DNA of 64,000 nucleotides from Lentzea atacamensis (GTDB lineage Bacteria > Actinomycetota > Actinomycetes > Mycobacteriales > Pseudonocardiaceae), in the NCBI RefSeq assembly GCF_003269295.1, contig NZ_QLTT01000001.1, positions 1,693,635 through 1,757,634 of the forward strand, written 5' to 3'. The notes under the pieces were generated by a model. The model made no database searches and had not been told where the DNA came from. It saw nothing but the letters and a program-made list of their open reading frames with translations. The translations under genes were made by a program, and so were the position numbers. Positions 16,429 through 24,581 of the stretch are shown here, piece by piece. Every line of letters begins with the position of its first letter. The first letter of the stretch is position 1.

Positions 16429-17268
16429 TCAGGCGTGCGGACAGGTGTCCCGGTAGGCCGAGATGAGCGTGTTCGGCGCCGGGGCCGGGCAGAGGAACTG
16501 GTCGTAGCGCAGGTCGTCGTCGACGAACCGCTTGAGCCACGACAGCGTGTACTTGCGGACCGTCACGTTGTCACTGCGCGGATCCGAGTGGTCGCCGCCG
16601 CGCAGTTCCAGGAACGCCTTGTCGGGCGCCGCCGTCATCGAGGTGTAGAACGGCAGCGAGTGCTGGGAGTTGGGTGCGGTCGGGTCGTTCTGGCCGCCGA
16701 GCACCAGGGTCGGCACCCCGACGGTCGACCAGTTCTTGGTCGTGTGCCATCCGGCCAGCGGGATCGAGGCCTGCAGGGCCGGGCGGCTGACGGAGGCGCG
16801 CAACGCCCCGCCACCACCCATCGAGTGGCCCATCACGGCGAGCCGGGTGGCGTCGACGCGCGGGTTCGTGCGGACCGCGTAGTCGAGGGCCGCGAGCAGC
16901 TGGCGGCCCCGGCTGTCGGGGTCGTCCCAGCCCGACAGCGTGTTGATGGTGACCACCACGAAGCCGTACGACGCGAGGCGCGGCCCGAAGTGCGCGACGG
17001 ACGACTGGGTGGCTGTGAAGCCGGGTGAGATCGCGACGGCACCGAAGGTGAGGTTGCTGGTCGGTGTGTAGATGGTGCCGCCACCGAAGTTCGACTGGCG
17101 GGGAATGGCGGCCTGGGTGACGGCGAACGTGCCTCGGGAGGCCTCCACCGATGCGGCGGTGGGTGCCGGGCCGCGTTCGTAGGGGTTGGCCGCCGCTGAG
17201 GCAACAGCAGGGGCGGTGGCCGGGATCAGCGCCAGGACTAGTGCCGCAAACACAGCTTTGATGCGCAC
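16429..17268 (-). CDS. Secreted PETase-like cutinase (polyester hydrolase)
   Basis: 279 aa from GTG 17268 (GAGGTG 9 nt upstream). Signal peptide at 1-26. The mature protein follows actinobacterial cutinases closely: ANPYERGPAPT, FGGGTIYTPT, AISPGFTATQSS, GFVVVTINT, SRGRQLLAALDY. Catalytic triad S149 (GHSMGGGG), D195 (GGQNDPTAP) and H227 (GGDHSDP); oxyanion residues F84 and M150; W174 in the substrate cleft; disulfide C260-C276. It lacks the second disulfide of the Ideonella PETase, so it is the type I (Thermobifida-like) form. Expected to hydrolyse cutin and synthetic polyesters. It is divergent from the GH85 gene, with an inverted repeat near its start. Confidence 0.92.
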   Translation of the reverse strand: MRIKAVFAALVLALIPATAPAVASAAANPYERGPAPTAASVEASRGTFAVTQAAIPRQSNFGGGTIYTPTSNLTFGAVAISPGFTATQSSVAHFGPRLASYGFVVVTINTLSGWDDPDSRGRQLLAALDYAVRTNPRVDATRLAVMGHSMGGGGALRASVSRPALQASIPLAGWHTTKNWSTVGVPTLVLGGQNDPTAPNSQHSLPFYTSMTAAPDKAFLELRGGDHSDPRSDNVTVRKYTLSWLKRFVDDDLRYDQFLCPAPAPNTLISAYRDTCPHA

Positions 17269-17283
17269 GACGATGACACCTCG

Positions 17284-17306
17284 AATTGGTTGCAGGGGTA
17301 CCAATT
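17284..17306. promoter_or_regulatory. Inverted repeat AATTGGT-N9-ACCAATT upstream of cutinase
   Basis: Seven-bp perfect arms (17284-17290 and 17300-17306), 15 bp upstream of the cutinase start in the 242-bp gap shared with the GH85 gene. A/T-rich arms are unusual for this genome. Candidate operator; protein unknown. Nothing else stands out in the gap. Confidence 0.5.
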
Positions 17307-17510
17307 GCGACAGCGATCCCAACGCTACCGCTCAGTAGCCCCATTGAGGTTCGGCCACATGGATGGTTGCCGGAACATTTCGATGCCGTTCCAACGGACG
17401 TCACCGAATCGTTCCCGGTTACACAGCGCAGCAGATCGGTGAATTGTCGTCCGATGCAGTCACCGTAGAGGCGGTATGCGGCGAATCGGATGGCGCACAA
17501 GGGTGATCGC

Positions 17511-19436
17511 GTGCCCACTCGGAGACAGTTCCTCGTTCTGAGCTCGACGGCGGCTTTGACCAGCCTGCTGTCCGAGACTCCCGCGTCCGCCGCCGAAGTC
17601 GCGCAACCGTACGCGTCGTACTGGCACCCGGCCACGATCCTCGACTGGGATCCGTCGACGGACCGGGACGCCAGGTACAACCGCAGCACCGTGCCGCTGG
17701 CCAAGCGTGTTGTCCCGGCCCGCCCTGCCAACGCCCACGCCCACACCGGTGAGGCGCGAGTGCAGGCGTTGGTCGCGTACGCGCCGACGAGCAACAACCC
17801 GGCACAGGGCTCGCTCGACATGAATTACTACGCCACGAACTACTGGCAGTACATCGACGAGCTGGTGTTCTGGGGCGGTTCCGCGTCCGAAGGCCTGATC
17901 CTCGCGCCGAACCCGACCGTCACCGACGCCGCGCACCGCAACGGTGTCCGCGTGATCGGCAACGTGTTCCTCCCGCCCACGGCCTACGGCGGCCAGCTGC
18001 AGTGGGTCCGCGACTTCGTCCGGCGCGAGGGCGACAGGTTCCCGGTGGCGGACAAGATGATCCAGGTCGCCAGGCACCACGGTTTCGACGGCTGGTTCCT
18101 CAACCAGGAGACCGCGGGCGGCGACGCTAAGCTCGCCGGCGACATGCGCGACTTCATCGTGTACCTGAAGAAGAGCGGGCTGCGGGTCATCTGGTACGAC
18201 GCGATGACCAACACCGGCAGCGTCTCCTGGCAGAACGCGCTGACCTCGCGGAACCAGATGTTCTTCGAGCAGTCCGACGAGATGTTCCTGAACTTCTGGT
18301 GGAGCGCGAGCGGTCTGCAGAACTCGGCGAACCTCGCCAGGCAGCTGGGCCGCAGCCCCTACGACCTCGCGTCCGGTGTGGACGTCGAGGCGAACGGCTA
18401 CAACACGAGCGTCGGCTGGGCGTCCGTCTTCCCCGAGGGCAAGCCGCACACCACGTCGCTCGGCTTCTACCGTCCGGAATGGACGTTCAAGTCGGCCGCC
18501 GGTCCCGCCGACTTCTACACCAGGGACAACAGGTTCTGGGTCGGCCCGAACGGTGATCCGTCGAACACGACGACGGCCGCCGCTTGGAAGGGCGTGGCGC
18601 ACTACATCACCGAGCTGACGCCGATCACCTCGCTGCCGTTCGTGACGAACTTCAACACCGGCCACGGCAGGAAGTTCGCGGTCAACGGGACCGTGCGTTC
18701 GTCCCAGGCGTGGAACAACCTGTCGCTGCAGGACGTGCTGCCCACGTGGCGGTGGAGCGTCAAGGGCACCGGGACGAAGGTCGTGCCGTCGCTCGACTGG
18801 GACGAGCCGTACGACGGCGGTACCGCGCTGAAGATCACCGGCACTCCGGCGTCCGCCAACGACGTCCGGTTGTTCGCGACGTCGTTGCGGCTGACCGGGA
18901 ACAGCCAGCTCGAGATCGTCCACCGCACCGGCACCGGACCGTCCCGGCTGCAGGCGGTGCTGCGGATCGGCACCACCGAGAAGGTCCTGGACCTCGGCGG
19001 GATCAGCGGTGCGTGGCGGCGCAGCGTGTTCCCGCTCGGCGAGCACGCCGGCGCGACGCTCACGGAGATCACGCTGCGCGTGCTGCCGGGAGGACCGGTC
19101 ACCGCTCTGATCGGCCGGATCGGCGTGACGGACCCGGTCATGACGCCCCCTGCCGCACCGGCGAACGTGCGGGTCGAGCAGGTGAGCCGCACCGACGCCA
19201 CGACGGTGTCGGCACGGCTCACCTGGACGCGCTCGCCCGGTTCGGTCCGGCAGTACCGGGTCTACAAGTGGACCGGCAACGAGCGGATCTTCCTCGGCGG
19301 GACGGCGAACGACGCGTACTTCGTGCCGGCGATCCCGTTGACCTCGGGGGAAACCGCGCAGATCGAGATCGAGACGGTCAGCGAGGCTTTCGACGTCTCA
19401 CCGCCGGCCCGCGTCTCCGTCACTGGAACACCCTGA
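17511..19436 (+). CDS. Secreted GH85 endo-beta-N-acetylglucosaminidase
   Basis: 641 aa from GTG 17511 (AAGGGTGA 5 nt upstream); this start gives a Tat-like signal (TRRQFLVLSSTAALTSLL). The GH85 barrel spans about 30-330 with early motif SYWHPATILDWDPSTD, the catalytic Asn/Glu pair N198/E200 (GFDGWFLNQET) and ASGVDVEANGYNT. Beta-sandwich domains follow (about 400-545), then a fibronectin-III-like C-terminus (about 548-640). GH85 enzymes cut the GlcNAc-GlcNAc core of N-glycans. This fits release of high-mannose glycans from fungal or plant glycoproteins. The 3' end overlaps the converging GH16 gene by 17 bp. Confidence 0.9.
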   Translation: MPTRRQFLVLSSTAALTSLLSETPASAAEVAQPYASYWHPATILDWDPSTDRDARYNRSTVPLAKRVVPARPANAHAHTGEARVQALVAYAPTSNNPAQGSLDMNYYATNYWQYIDELVFWGGSASEGLILAPNPTVTDAAHRNGVRVIGNVFLPPTAYGGQLQWVRDFVRREGDRFPVADKMIQVARHHGFDGWFLNQETAGGDAKLAGDMRDFIVYLKKSGLRVIWYDAMTNTGSVSWQNALTSRNQMFFEQSDEMFLNFWWSASGLQNSANLARQLGRSPYDLASGVDVEANGYNTSVGWASVFPEGKPHTTSLGFYRPEWTFKSAAGPADFYTRDNRFWVGPNGDPSNTTTAAAWKGVAHYITELTPITSLPFVTNFNTGHGRKFAVNGTVRSSQAWNNLSLQDVLPTWRWSVKGTGTKVVPSLDWDEPYDGGTALKITGTPASANDVRLFATSLRLTGNSQLEIVHRTGTGPSRLQAVLRIGTTEKVLDLGGISGAWRRSVFPLGEHAGATLTEITLRVLPGGPVTALIGRIGVTDPVMTPPAAPANVRVEQVSRTDATTVSARLTWTRSPGSVRQYRVYKWTGNERIFLGGTANDAYFVPAIPLTSGETAQIEIETVSEAFDVSPPARVSVTGTP

Positions 19437-21129
19437 CGTAGTCGAGCACCATGTCCTGCGGCAGCTGCGTCCCCGGTCCCGGCGGGCCGGGGAAGTCGCC
19501 GCCCACCGCGCTGTTGATGATGATGAAGAACGGGTGGTCGTAGACCCACGGGCCGCGCGTGGACTCCAGCTGGTTCTTGTCGACGGTGAAGAAGTTGTTG
19601 CCGTCCACGCTGAACGTCATGTGGCTGGAGCCCCACTCGACCGCGAACGTGCGGAACGCGCTCGCAGCGGGAGTGCCGAGGTCGAGCGGCTGCCCGAACC
19701 CGCCGGCGCCGTGGTACGCGGGCGCGTGCAGCGTCGAGTACACCCGGTTCGGTTCCCGGCCGACGTGTTCCATCACGTCGATCTCGCCGCAGTTCGGCCA
19801 CGGTGTGCGCTGGTCGAAGAAGTCCGCGCCCAGCAACCAGAACGCGGGCCACAGCCCCTGCGTCGTGGACACCTTGATCCGCGCCTCGACCCTGCCGTAG
19901 GTGAAGCTGAACCTGCCGTGCGTGTTGAGCCGTGCCGACGTGTACTGGCACGTCGTGCTGCCGCTGACCGGGTCCGGCGGGCACGCGCTGCCCGGCGTGA
20001 CCTCACGGCGCGCCTGCAGCACCAGGTTGCCGTTGCCGTCGTGCCGGGCGTTGTTGTTGTTCGTGTAGTACTGCAGCTCGTTGTTCACACCCGGCCCGGT
20101 CTCCGCCTGCCACTTCGAGGCGTCCGGGCCGGTGCCCGCGGGCGCGTTGAACTCGTCGGCCCACACGAGCCGGCCGGGGAACGACGGGTTCGGCGGCAGC
20201 GGCGGGGCGGGCGTGGGGTTGCCACCGGTGCCGTAGACCTGGAACTCCCACAGCGAGTAGCCGTACCCGTTCGACCTGGCCGTGCCGAACATCCGGACGT
20301 AGCGGCCCTGACCACTGACGGTCAGCGTCTCCTTGAAGCCGCGGCCGGTGGTCGTCGAGTAGATCTCGCGCCAGTTCGCGTTGTCGTCGGAGACCTCCAG
20401 CCGGTAGGCCGTCGCGAAGGCCGGGTCCCACTGCAGCACGACCCTCGAGATGGTCGCGGGTGCGCCGAGGTCCACCGAGATCCAGCCGGGGTCGACCCAG
20501 CCGGTGGTCGCGCTCGTGGCCCAACGGGTAGCGGGGTCGTGGTCGAACGCCTTGGCCGGGAGGCACCGGCCGCAGTTGGCGTCGTCCTGGAACGTCGAGG
20601 CCGCGCCCTGTTTTCCGTACGAGAGCAGGGTTTCGGCGGCCCCGGTGTCCCGAGTGCCGAACACCTGGAACTCCCACAGCGAGTAACCCCACTGGGTGGC
20701 GCGCTCGGTCAGGTCGAGCCGGACGTACCTGCCCGTGCCGTTCACCGGGAGTGTCTGGGTGCCGCCCGGGCCCGTCGCCGTGCTGTACAAATCGTTCCAG
20801 CTGTTGCCGTCCGGGGAGATCTTCAGGCTGAACGTCTTCGCGTGCGCGGTTTCCCACACGAGGACGATCTGGTCGACCCTCGCCGTCGAACCGAGGTCCA
20901 GCTGGATCCACTGCGGGTCGCGGAACTCGCTCGACCAGCGGGTGCCCAGGTCGCCGTCCACCGCCGCGGCCGGGGTGAAGGCGGCGTTCTCGCTGGTGGA
21001 CGCCGTGACGGGACGGCCTTGGGAGAGCAGTGGACCGGCGGCTTCCGCGTGGACCGGAACGATCAGAGCGGCAGCGACCAGTGCCGCGGCGACGAGTGGA
21101 AGTCTGCCGCGGTGAAGGCTTCCTGACAT
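19420..21129 (-). CDS. Secreted GH16 beta-glucanase with two discoidin (CBM32-like) modules
   Basis: 569 aa from ATG 21129 (AGGAGC 5 nt upstream). Signal peptide at 1-33. Two F5/8-type C modules (about 36-165 and 170-305), each ending YSLWEFQV(F/Y)GT. A Pro-rich linker precedes the GH16 catalytic domain (about 325-569) with the active-site run GEIDVMEHVG: nucleophile E449, D451, acid/base E454. This is the laminarinase-type (beta-1,3 or mixed-linkage glucan) arrangement. The discoidin modules probably bind polysaccharide. A LacI-type palindrome lies 30 bp upstream, with a TTGACA -35 (21210-21205) behind it. Confidence 0.93.
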   Translation of the reverse strand: MSGSLHRGRLPLVAAALVAAALIVPVHAEAAGPLLSQGRPVTASTSENAAFTPAAAVDGDLGTRWSSEFRDPQWIQLDLGSTARVDQIVLVWETAHAKTFSLKISPDGNSWNDLYSTATGPGGTQTLPVNGTGRYVRLDLTERATQWGYSLWEFQVFGTRDTGAAETLLSYGKQGAASTFQDDANCGRCLPAKAFDHDPATRWATSATTGWVDPGWISVDLGAPATISRVVLQWDPAFATAYRLEVSDDNANWREIYSTTTGRGFKETLTVSGQGRYVRMFGTARSNGYGYSLWEFQVYGTGGNPTPAPPLPPNPSFPGRLVWADEFNAPAGTGPDASKWQAETGPGVNNELQYYTNNNNARHDGNGNLVLQARREVTPGSACPPDPVSGSTTCQYTSARLNTHGRFSFTYGRVEARIKVSTTQGLWPAFWLLGADFFDQRTPWPNCGEIDVMEHVGREPNRVYSTLHAPAYHGAGGFGQPLDLGTPAASAFRTFAVEWGSSHMTFSVDGNNFFTVDKNQLESTRGPWVYDHPFFIIINSAVGGDFPGPPGPGTQLPQDMVLDYVRVFQ

Positions 21130-21159
21130 GGGTGCTCCTGGGGCCGGAGAACGGGATCG

Positions 21160-21173
21160 TGAGAGCGCCCTCC
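21160..21173 (-). promoter_or_regulatory. LacI-type operator near the GH16 promoter
   Basis: TGAGAGCGCCCTCC, 12 of 14 positions matching the better copy at 21281. It lies just downstream of the expected transcription start of the GH16 gene (-35 TTGACA at 21210-21205). The layout resembles CebR/CelR boxes (consensus TGGGAGCGCTCCCA, established for those regulators). Confidence 0.65.
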
Positions 21174-21242
21174 GGATCCGAGCGTCATCGCAGCAGGCAC
21201 GCGATGTCAAGAAAACCGGTACTACTGAACATTTCTTGCGGA

Positions 21243-21294
21243 TTGACGCCCCAATGCGACTGCGCCATGCTCGATTTGCGTGAGAGCGCTCTCC
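21243..21294 (+). promoter_or_regulatory. Promoter and LacI-type operator for DUF1996 gene
   Basis: A -35 TTGACG (21243-21248), 17-bp spacer and -10-like CATGCT (21266-21271) precede a palindrome TGAGAGCGCTCTCC (21281-21294), placed to block RNA polymerase just after the start site. The same palindrome core GAGAGCGCTCTC occurs at 35064-35075. Confidence 0.72.
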
Positions 21295-21329
21295 TAACCG
21301 CCCGCCCCTGCAGCGGAGAGGAAGCTTCA

Positions 21330-22166
21330 ATGACGAAGCCCTTGTCCCAGCTGGCCGCCGTCCTCGCGCTGGCCGCCGGCGTGCTCAGCGTTCCCGTTAC
21401 CGCGCAAGGAGAACCCGTCCGCGTCGCCGAGTTCGTCGCGGACTGTCAGCTCAGTCACCGCCTGCCGGACGACCCGATCGTCCTGCCCGGTCTGGCCGGT
21501 GCCTCGCACTTCCACGACTTCTTCGGCAACCACTCGACCAACGCCCACTCCACCCAGCAGTCGCTGGAGGGGAAGACCGGCAACTGCAACCCGGTCTCCG
21601 ACATCTCCTCGTACTGGGTGCCGACGATGTACCGCGACAACACCGCGATCACCCCGACCGGCATCACCTTCTACTACCTCGGTGAGGGCGTGAACAACCC
21701 GGCGGCGATCCAGCCCACCCCGTACGGGCTGAAGATCGTGGCGGGCAACGCCAGGGCCACCGGCGACCACGACAGCATCGCGCGCTGGTCGTGCCTGCAC
21801 GCGGGGCACGTCAACCCGTCGAAGAACTTCGTGGTGTGCCCGGCGGGCACGATGCTGGAGACGTACCTGGACTTCCCGCAGTGCTGGGACGGCCGCAACC
21901 TCGACTCCGCCGACCACAAGTCGCACATGTCCTACCCCGTCGCGGGTGGATGTCCTTCCTCGCACCCGGTTCCCGTGCCGAAGCTGCGGATGGTGCTGCG
22001 GTACCCGGTCAACGGCAGCACGGCGGGACTCCGGCTCTCGTCGGGCACCGGGCAGACGATGCACGGAGACTTCTTCAACGTGTGGCCGCGCGCCGAGATG
22101 GAACGCCGCGTCCGCAACTGCATCAACGTGGTGATGAAATGCGATCACGCCGGCAACCACGGCTGA
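21330..22166 (+). CDS. Secreted DUF1996 domain protein
   Basis: 278 aa from ATG 21330 with GGAGAGGAAG upstream. Signal peptide at 1-27. The DUF1996 domain fills the rest: VADCQLSHRLPDDPIVLPG, GASHFHDFFGN, WVPTMY, NFVVCPAGT, MSYPVAGGCPSSHPVPVPKL, with conserved His and paired Cys that suggest metal binding and disulfides. The family is common in cellulolytic fungi and actinomycetes but has no proven activity. A LacI-type operator shared with the GH16 gene and the beta-glucoside operon suggests a role in beta-glucan use. Confidence 0.88.
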   Translation: MTKPLSQLAAVLALAAGVLSVPVTAQGEPVRVAEFVADCQLSHRLPDDPIVLPGLAGASHFHDFFGNHSTNAHSTQQSLEGKTGNCNPVSDISSYWVPTMYRDNTAITPTGITFYYLGEGVNNPAAIQPTPYGLKIVAGNARATGDHDSIARWSCLHAGHVNPSKNFVVCPAGTMLETYLDFPQCWDGRNLDSADHKSHMSYPVAGGCPSSHPVPVPKLRMVLRYPVNGSTAGLRLSSGTGQTMHGDFFNVWPRAEMERRVRNCINVVMKCDHAGNHG

Positions 22167-22615
22167 TCGTGCTCCTGCTGGCAGGCGTCCTCCTCTCGGC
22201 CTGCCGGCAGGAACCACCACCACCGTCATCGCCCCCGAACGGTTACGGCGCAACAGAACGCGCGTTCGTCGAGCTGGCGATCGCCACCGACGAGCAGGCC
22301 CTGAAACTGGTGGAGCTGGCCGGCAGGCCCGAACTCGTCGAGAACCGCAGGGCCGAGCTCGTGGCGTTGCGGAAACTGCTCGACGCGCCGTACGTGAACC
22401 ACCACGCCGGCCACGACATGCCCGGCATGCCGACGGATGCGGAGATCCAGCTCGCCTCCACCAGCCCGGACGCGCTGAAGCAGTTCGTGCACGCGCATCT
22501 CACCGAGCAGCTGGAGGTCCTGCGCTCGGCGGCCTCGGCGATCACGCATCCGCCGACCGCCGAGGTCGCGGAACTGATGGAACGCCACCGCACGGCGGAG
22601 CTGGCGGCCGGGTGA
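22139..22615 (+). CDS. DUF305-like lipoprotein
   Basis: 158 aa from ATG 22139, overlapping the DUF1996 3' end by 28 bp. Lipoprotein signal with lipobox LSAC (residues about 20-23). The rest is helical with a histidine/methionine-rich turn NHHAGHDMPGMPTDAEI and a second His pair (VHAHLTEQL), as in DUF305. The first HH motif of typical DUF305 proteins (MIPHHQQA) is replaced by ATDEQALKL, so it is a divergent member. The His/Met content hints at copper binding; this is unproven. Confidence 0.65.
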   Translation: MRSRRQPRLIVLLLAGVLLSACRQEPPPPSSPPNGYGATERAFVELAIATDEQALKLVELAGRPELVENRRAELVALRKLLDAPYVNHHAGHDMPGMPTDAEIQLASTSPDALKQFVHAHLTEQLEVLRSAASAITHPPTAEVAELMERHRTAELAAG

Positions 22616-22619
22616 GGCG

Positions 22620-23279
22620 TCAGGACGTCCGCAGGCGAACCGGAAGATCCCGCGCGATGGCCCACGTGACGGCCATCGCGACCACCCACGCACCCAGTGA
22701 CACCGCGTGCCAGCCGTCGCCGAGCAGGTGCGGCATGTTCCTGACGAACGGCGTGTCCCCGGTGCCGGGCATCGTGATCCCCGGCACCACCGCCAGCGCC
22801 AGACCGACGGGCAGCGTGAACACCCCGCCGTACCCCCACCGGTCGAACGCCGCGGTGACGAGCATGCCGACCGCGCACCACACGAGGAACATCAGGAAGT
22901 ACGCGAGCGGCGACCCGTGCGGGGTCGACCGCCAGTCCATCAGGCTGTAGAGGCCGTCCTCGACGAGGAACCCGAGCCACGCCAACAGCGTCATCGCGAG
23001 CGCGAAGACCACGGTGAAACCGGTCGCCGCGCCCAGGAACTCGCGGCGGGTGCGGCCGTGCGCGATCGCGATCGGCAGCACGTTGTGGATCGTGTACACG
23101 CCCACCCAGAGCACGAACCAGCGCGCGATCTGCACGGTGACGAGCATCCAGCCGCTGAACACGACGTCGCCGAACAGCGAGATGCCGAACTCGACGGCGA
23201 GAACCGCCAGGAAGACACTGGCGCCGACGATCCCGCCGTACGACACCAGCGCGACGGTCAGGTGACGGAAGATCTTCAC
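22620..23279 (-). CDS. ABC transporter membrane subunit (YtrC/D-like)
   Basis: 219 aa with about six hydrophobic helices (SYGGIVGASVFLAVLAVEFG, WFVLWVGVYTIHNVLPIAIA, GFTVVFALAMTLLAWLGFLV, YFLMFLVWCAVGMLVTA, GGVFTLPVGLALAVVPG, SLGAWVVAMAVTWAIA). No enzymatic motif. It overlaps the ATPase gene by 4 bp and is the third gene of a GntR-ATPase-permease operon, the YtrA-type arrangement used for cell-wall stress or antibiotic efflux. Substrate unknown. Confidence 0.8.
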   Translation of the reverse strand: MKIFRHLTVALVSYGGIVGASVFLAVLAVEFGISLFGDVVFSGWMLVTVQIARWFVLWVGVYTIHNVLPIAIAHGRTRREFLGAATGFTVVFALAMTLLAWLGFLVEDGLYSLMDWRSTPHGSPLAYFLMFLVWCAVGMLVTAAFDRWGYGGVFTLPVGLALAVVPGITMPGTGDTPFVRNMPHLLGDGWHAVSLGAWVVAMAVTWAIARDLPVRLRTS

Positions 23280-24151
23280 CGCTTGCCTCCGACCGGCTCG
23301 GTGAGGTGGACGAACAGGTCCTGCAACGCGATCGGGCCGAGTTCGAGGCCGAGCTGCCGGGCGCGGACGAGCCCGGAGTCGTCGAGCTGACCGAAGACCA
23401 TCGCGGACTTCGTGCGCCCCAACGACTTCTCACTCAACACGGTCAGCCCCTCGGTGAACTCGTCGACGTCAGCGGCGTTTCCGACGACTTCGGTGCCACG
23501 CGACCGCAGCACGTCCGCCTCCTCCTGCAACACCAGCCGGCCGCTGTCGATGATCACGACCTCCTCCAGCAACGACGACAGCTCCTCGATGAGGTGCGTG
23601 GAGACGATGATCGTGCGCGGGTGCGCCATGAAGTCGTTGAGCAGGGCGTCGTAGAACGCGTACCGGGTCGGCGTGTCCATGCCGAGGTGCGACTCGTCGA
23701 GCATCGTCAGCGGCGAACGGCTGGCAAGTCCGATCACGGCACCAACGGCGGACCGCTGACCCAGCGACAGCTCCCCGACCTTGGACTTCAGCCCGATCTT
23801 GAACAGCTCGGACAGCTCGAGCGCGTACGCGTTGTCCCACGTGTCCCGCCACGCCGCGCCGTACTCGAGCACGTGCGAGACCTTGTCGCTCTTGTCCGCG
23901 GCGTCGGCCGGGTGCCGCACCAGGCAGACCTTCCGCATCGCGGCCGCGTTCTCGAAGACCGGCTCCCCGTCGAGCTGAACCGAGCCGATCGCCCTGCGGT
24001 AGCCGGCCAGCACGGACATCAGGCTGGTCTTGCCGGAGCCATTTCGCCCGAGCAGTCCGTAGATCTTGTTGCCGGACAAGGAGAAGCTCATGTCGTCGAT
24101 GGCCGTGACGTCGCCGTAGCGCACCGTCAGGCCCTGCACGTCAACGCGCAT
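23276..24151 (-). CDS. ABC transporter ATP-binding protein
   Basis: 291 aa. Start is ATG 24151, or GTG 24154 directly before it, both overlapping the GntR stop. Walker A GRNGSGKTS, signature LSLGQRSAV, H-loop IIVSTHLIEE. Walker B reads LTMLDESHLGMD: Ser replaces the usual Pro after Glu and Gly replaces the usual Leu before the D-loop Asp, small departures from consensus. The C-terminal 80 residues are an accessory domain (VGNAADVDEF...SAMVFGQLDD). It works with the adjacent permease under the GntR regulator. Confidence 0.9.
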   Translation of the reverse strand: MRVDVQGLTVRYGDVTAIDDMSFSLSGNKIYGLLGRNGSGKTSLMSVLAGYRRAIGSVQLDGEPVFENAAAMRKVCLVRHPADAADKSDKVSHVLEYGAAWRDTWDNAYALELSELFKIGLKSKVGELSLGQRSAVGAVIGLASRSPLTMLDESHLGMDTPTRYAFYDALLNDFMAHPRTIIVSTHLIEELSSLLEEVVIIDSGRLVLQEEADVLRSRGTEVVGNAADVDEFTEGLTVLSEKSLGRTKSAMVFGQLDDSGLVRARQLGLELGPIALQDLFVHLTEPVGGKR

Positions 24152-24516
24152 CACGCACTCCCGTTCTCGTGCTGCTCGATGCGGCGGATGACGTCGGCGA
24201 GCGGAATGCCGATGGCGCGCGCCTCCGCGACCATCGGATCAACGACCTCACCGAAGAAGGTCTCCCTCCCCTGTGCCCGCAGCATGTCGCGAGCCTGCGT
24301 GCTCACGAACATCCCGATCCCCCTCTTCTTGTAGAGCACCTTCTCGTCCACGAGCTGTTGAAAGGCCTTCGCCGCGGTCGCCGGGTTGATCCGGTAGTAG
24401 GCGGCGTACTGGTTGGTCGACATGACCTGCTCGTCCGCTTTCAACGCCCCGCTGAGCACGTCCGCCTTGATCCGGTCGGCGATCTGCCGGTAGATCGGGC
24501 TCCGATCGTCGAACAC
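24151..24516 (-). CDS. GntR-family repressor, YtrA subfamily
   Basis: 121 aa. An N-terminal winged helix (about 6-72: PIYRQIADRIKADVLSGAL, MSTNQYAAYYRINPATAAKAF, KKRGIGMFV) plus the short 45-residue C-terminal dimerisation tail typical of YtrA (QARDMLRAQGRETFFGEVVD). No ligand domain. First gene of an ABC operon, overlapping the ATPase start. A near-perfect palindrome 15 bp upstream of its start is the expected autoregulatory operator. Confidence 0.92.
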   Translation of the reverse strand: MFDDRSPIYRQIADRIKADVLSGALKADEQVMSTNQYAAYYRINPATAAKAFQQLVDEKVLYKKRGIGMFVSTQARDMLRAQGRETFFGEVVDPMVAEARAIGIPLADVIRRIEQHENGSA

Positions 24517-24530
24517 GACGTCACTTCCTG

Positions 24531-24554
24531 GGTTCGTTACTCATGTAATGAACC
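24531..24554. promoter_or_regulatory. YtrA-type operator
   Basis: Ten-bp arms GGTTCGTTAC (24531-24540) and GTAATGAACC (24545-24554) around TCAT, 9 of 10 pairs matching. It lies 15 bp upstream of the GntR start and also over the -35 zone of the divergent DMT transporter gene, so it may control both. Confidence 0.75.
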
Positions 24555-24581
24555 ATAGCAGTGCCGGGGTACGATTGGCAC

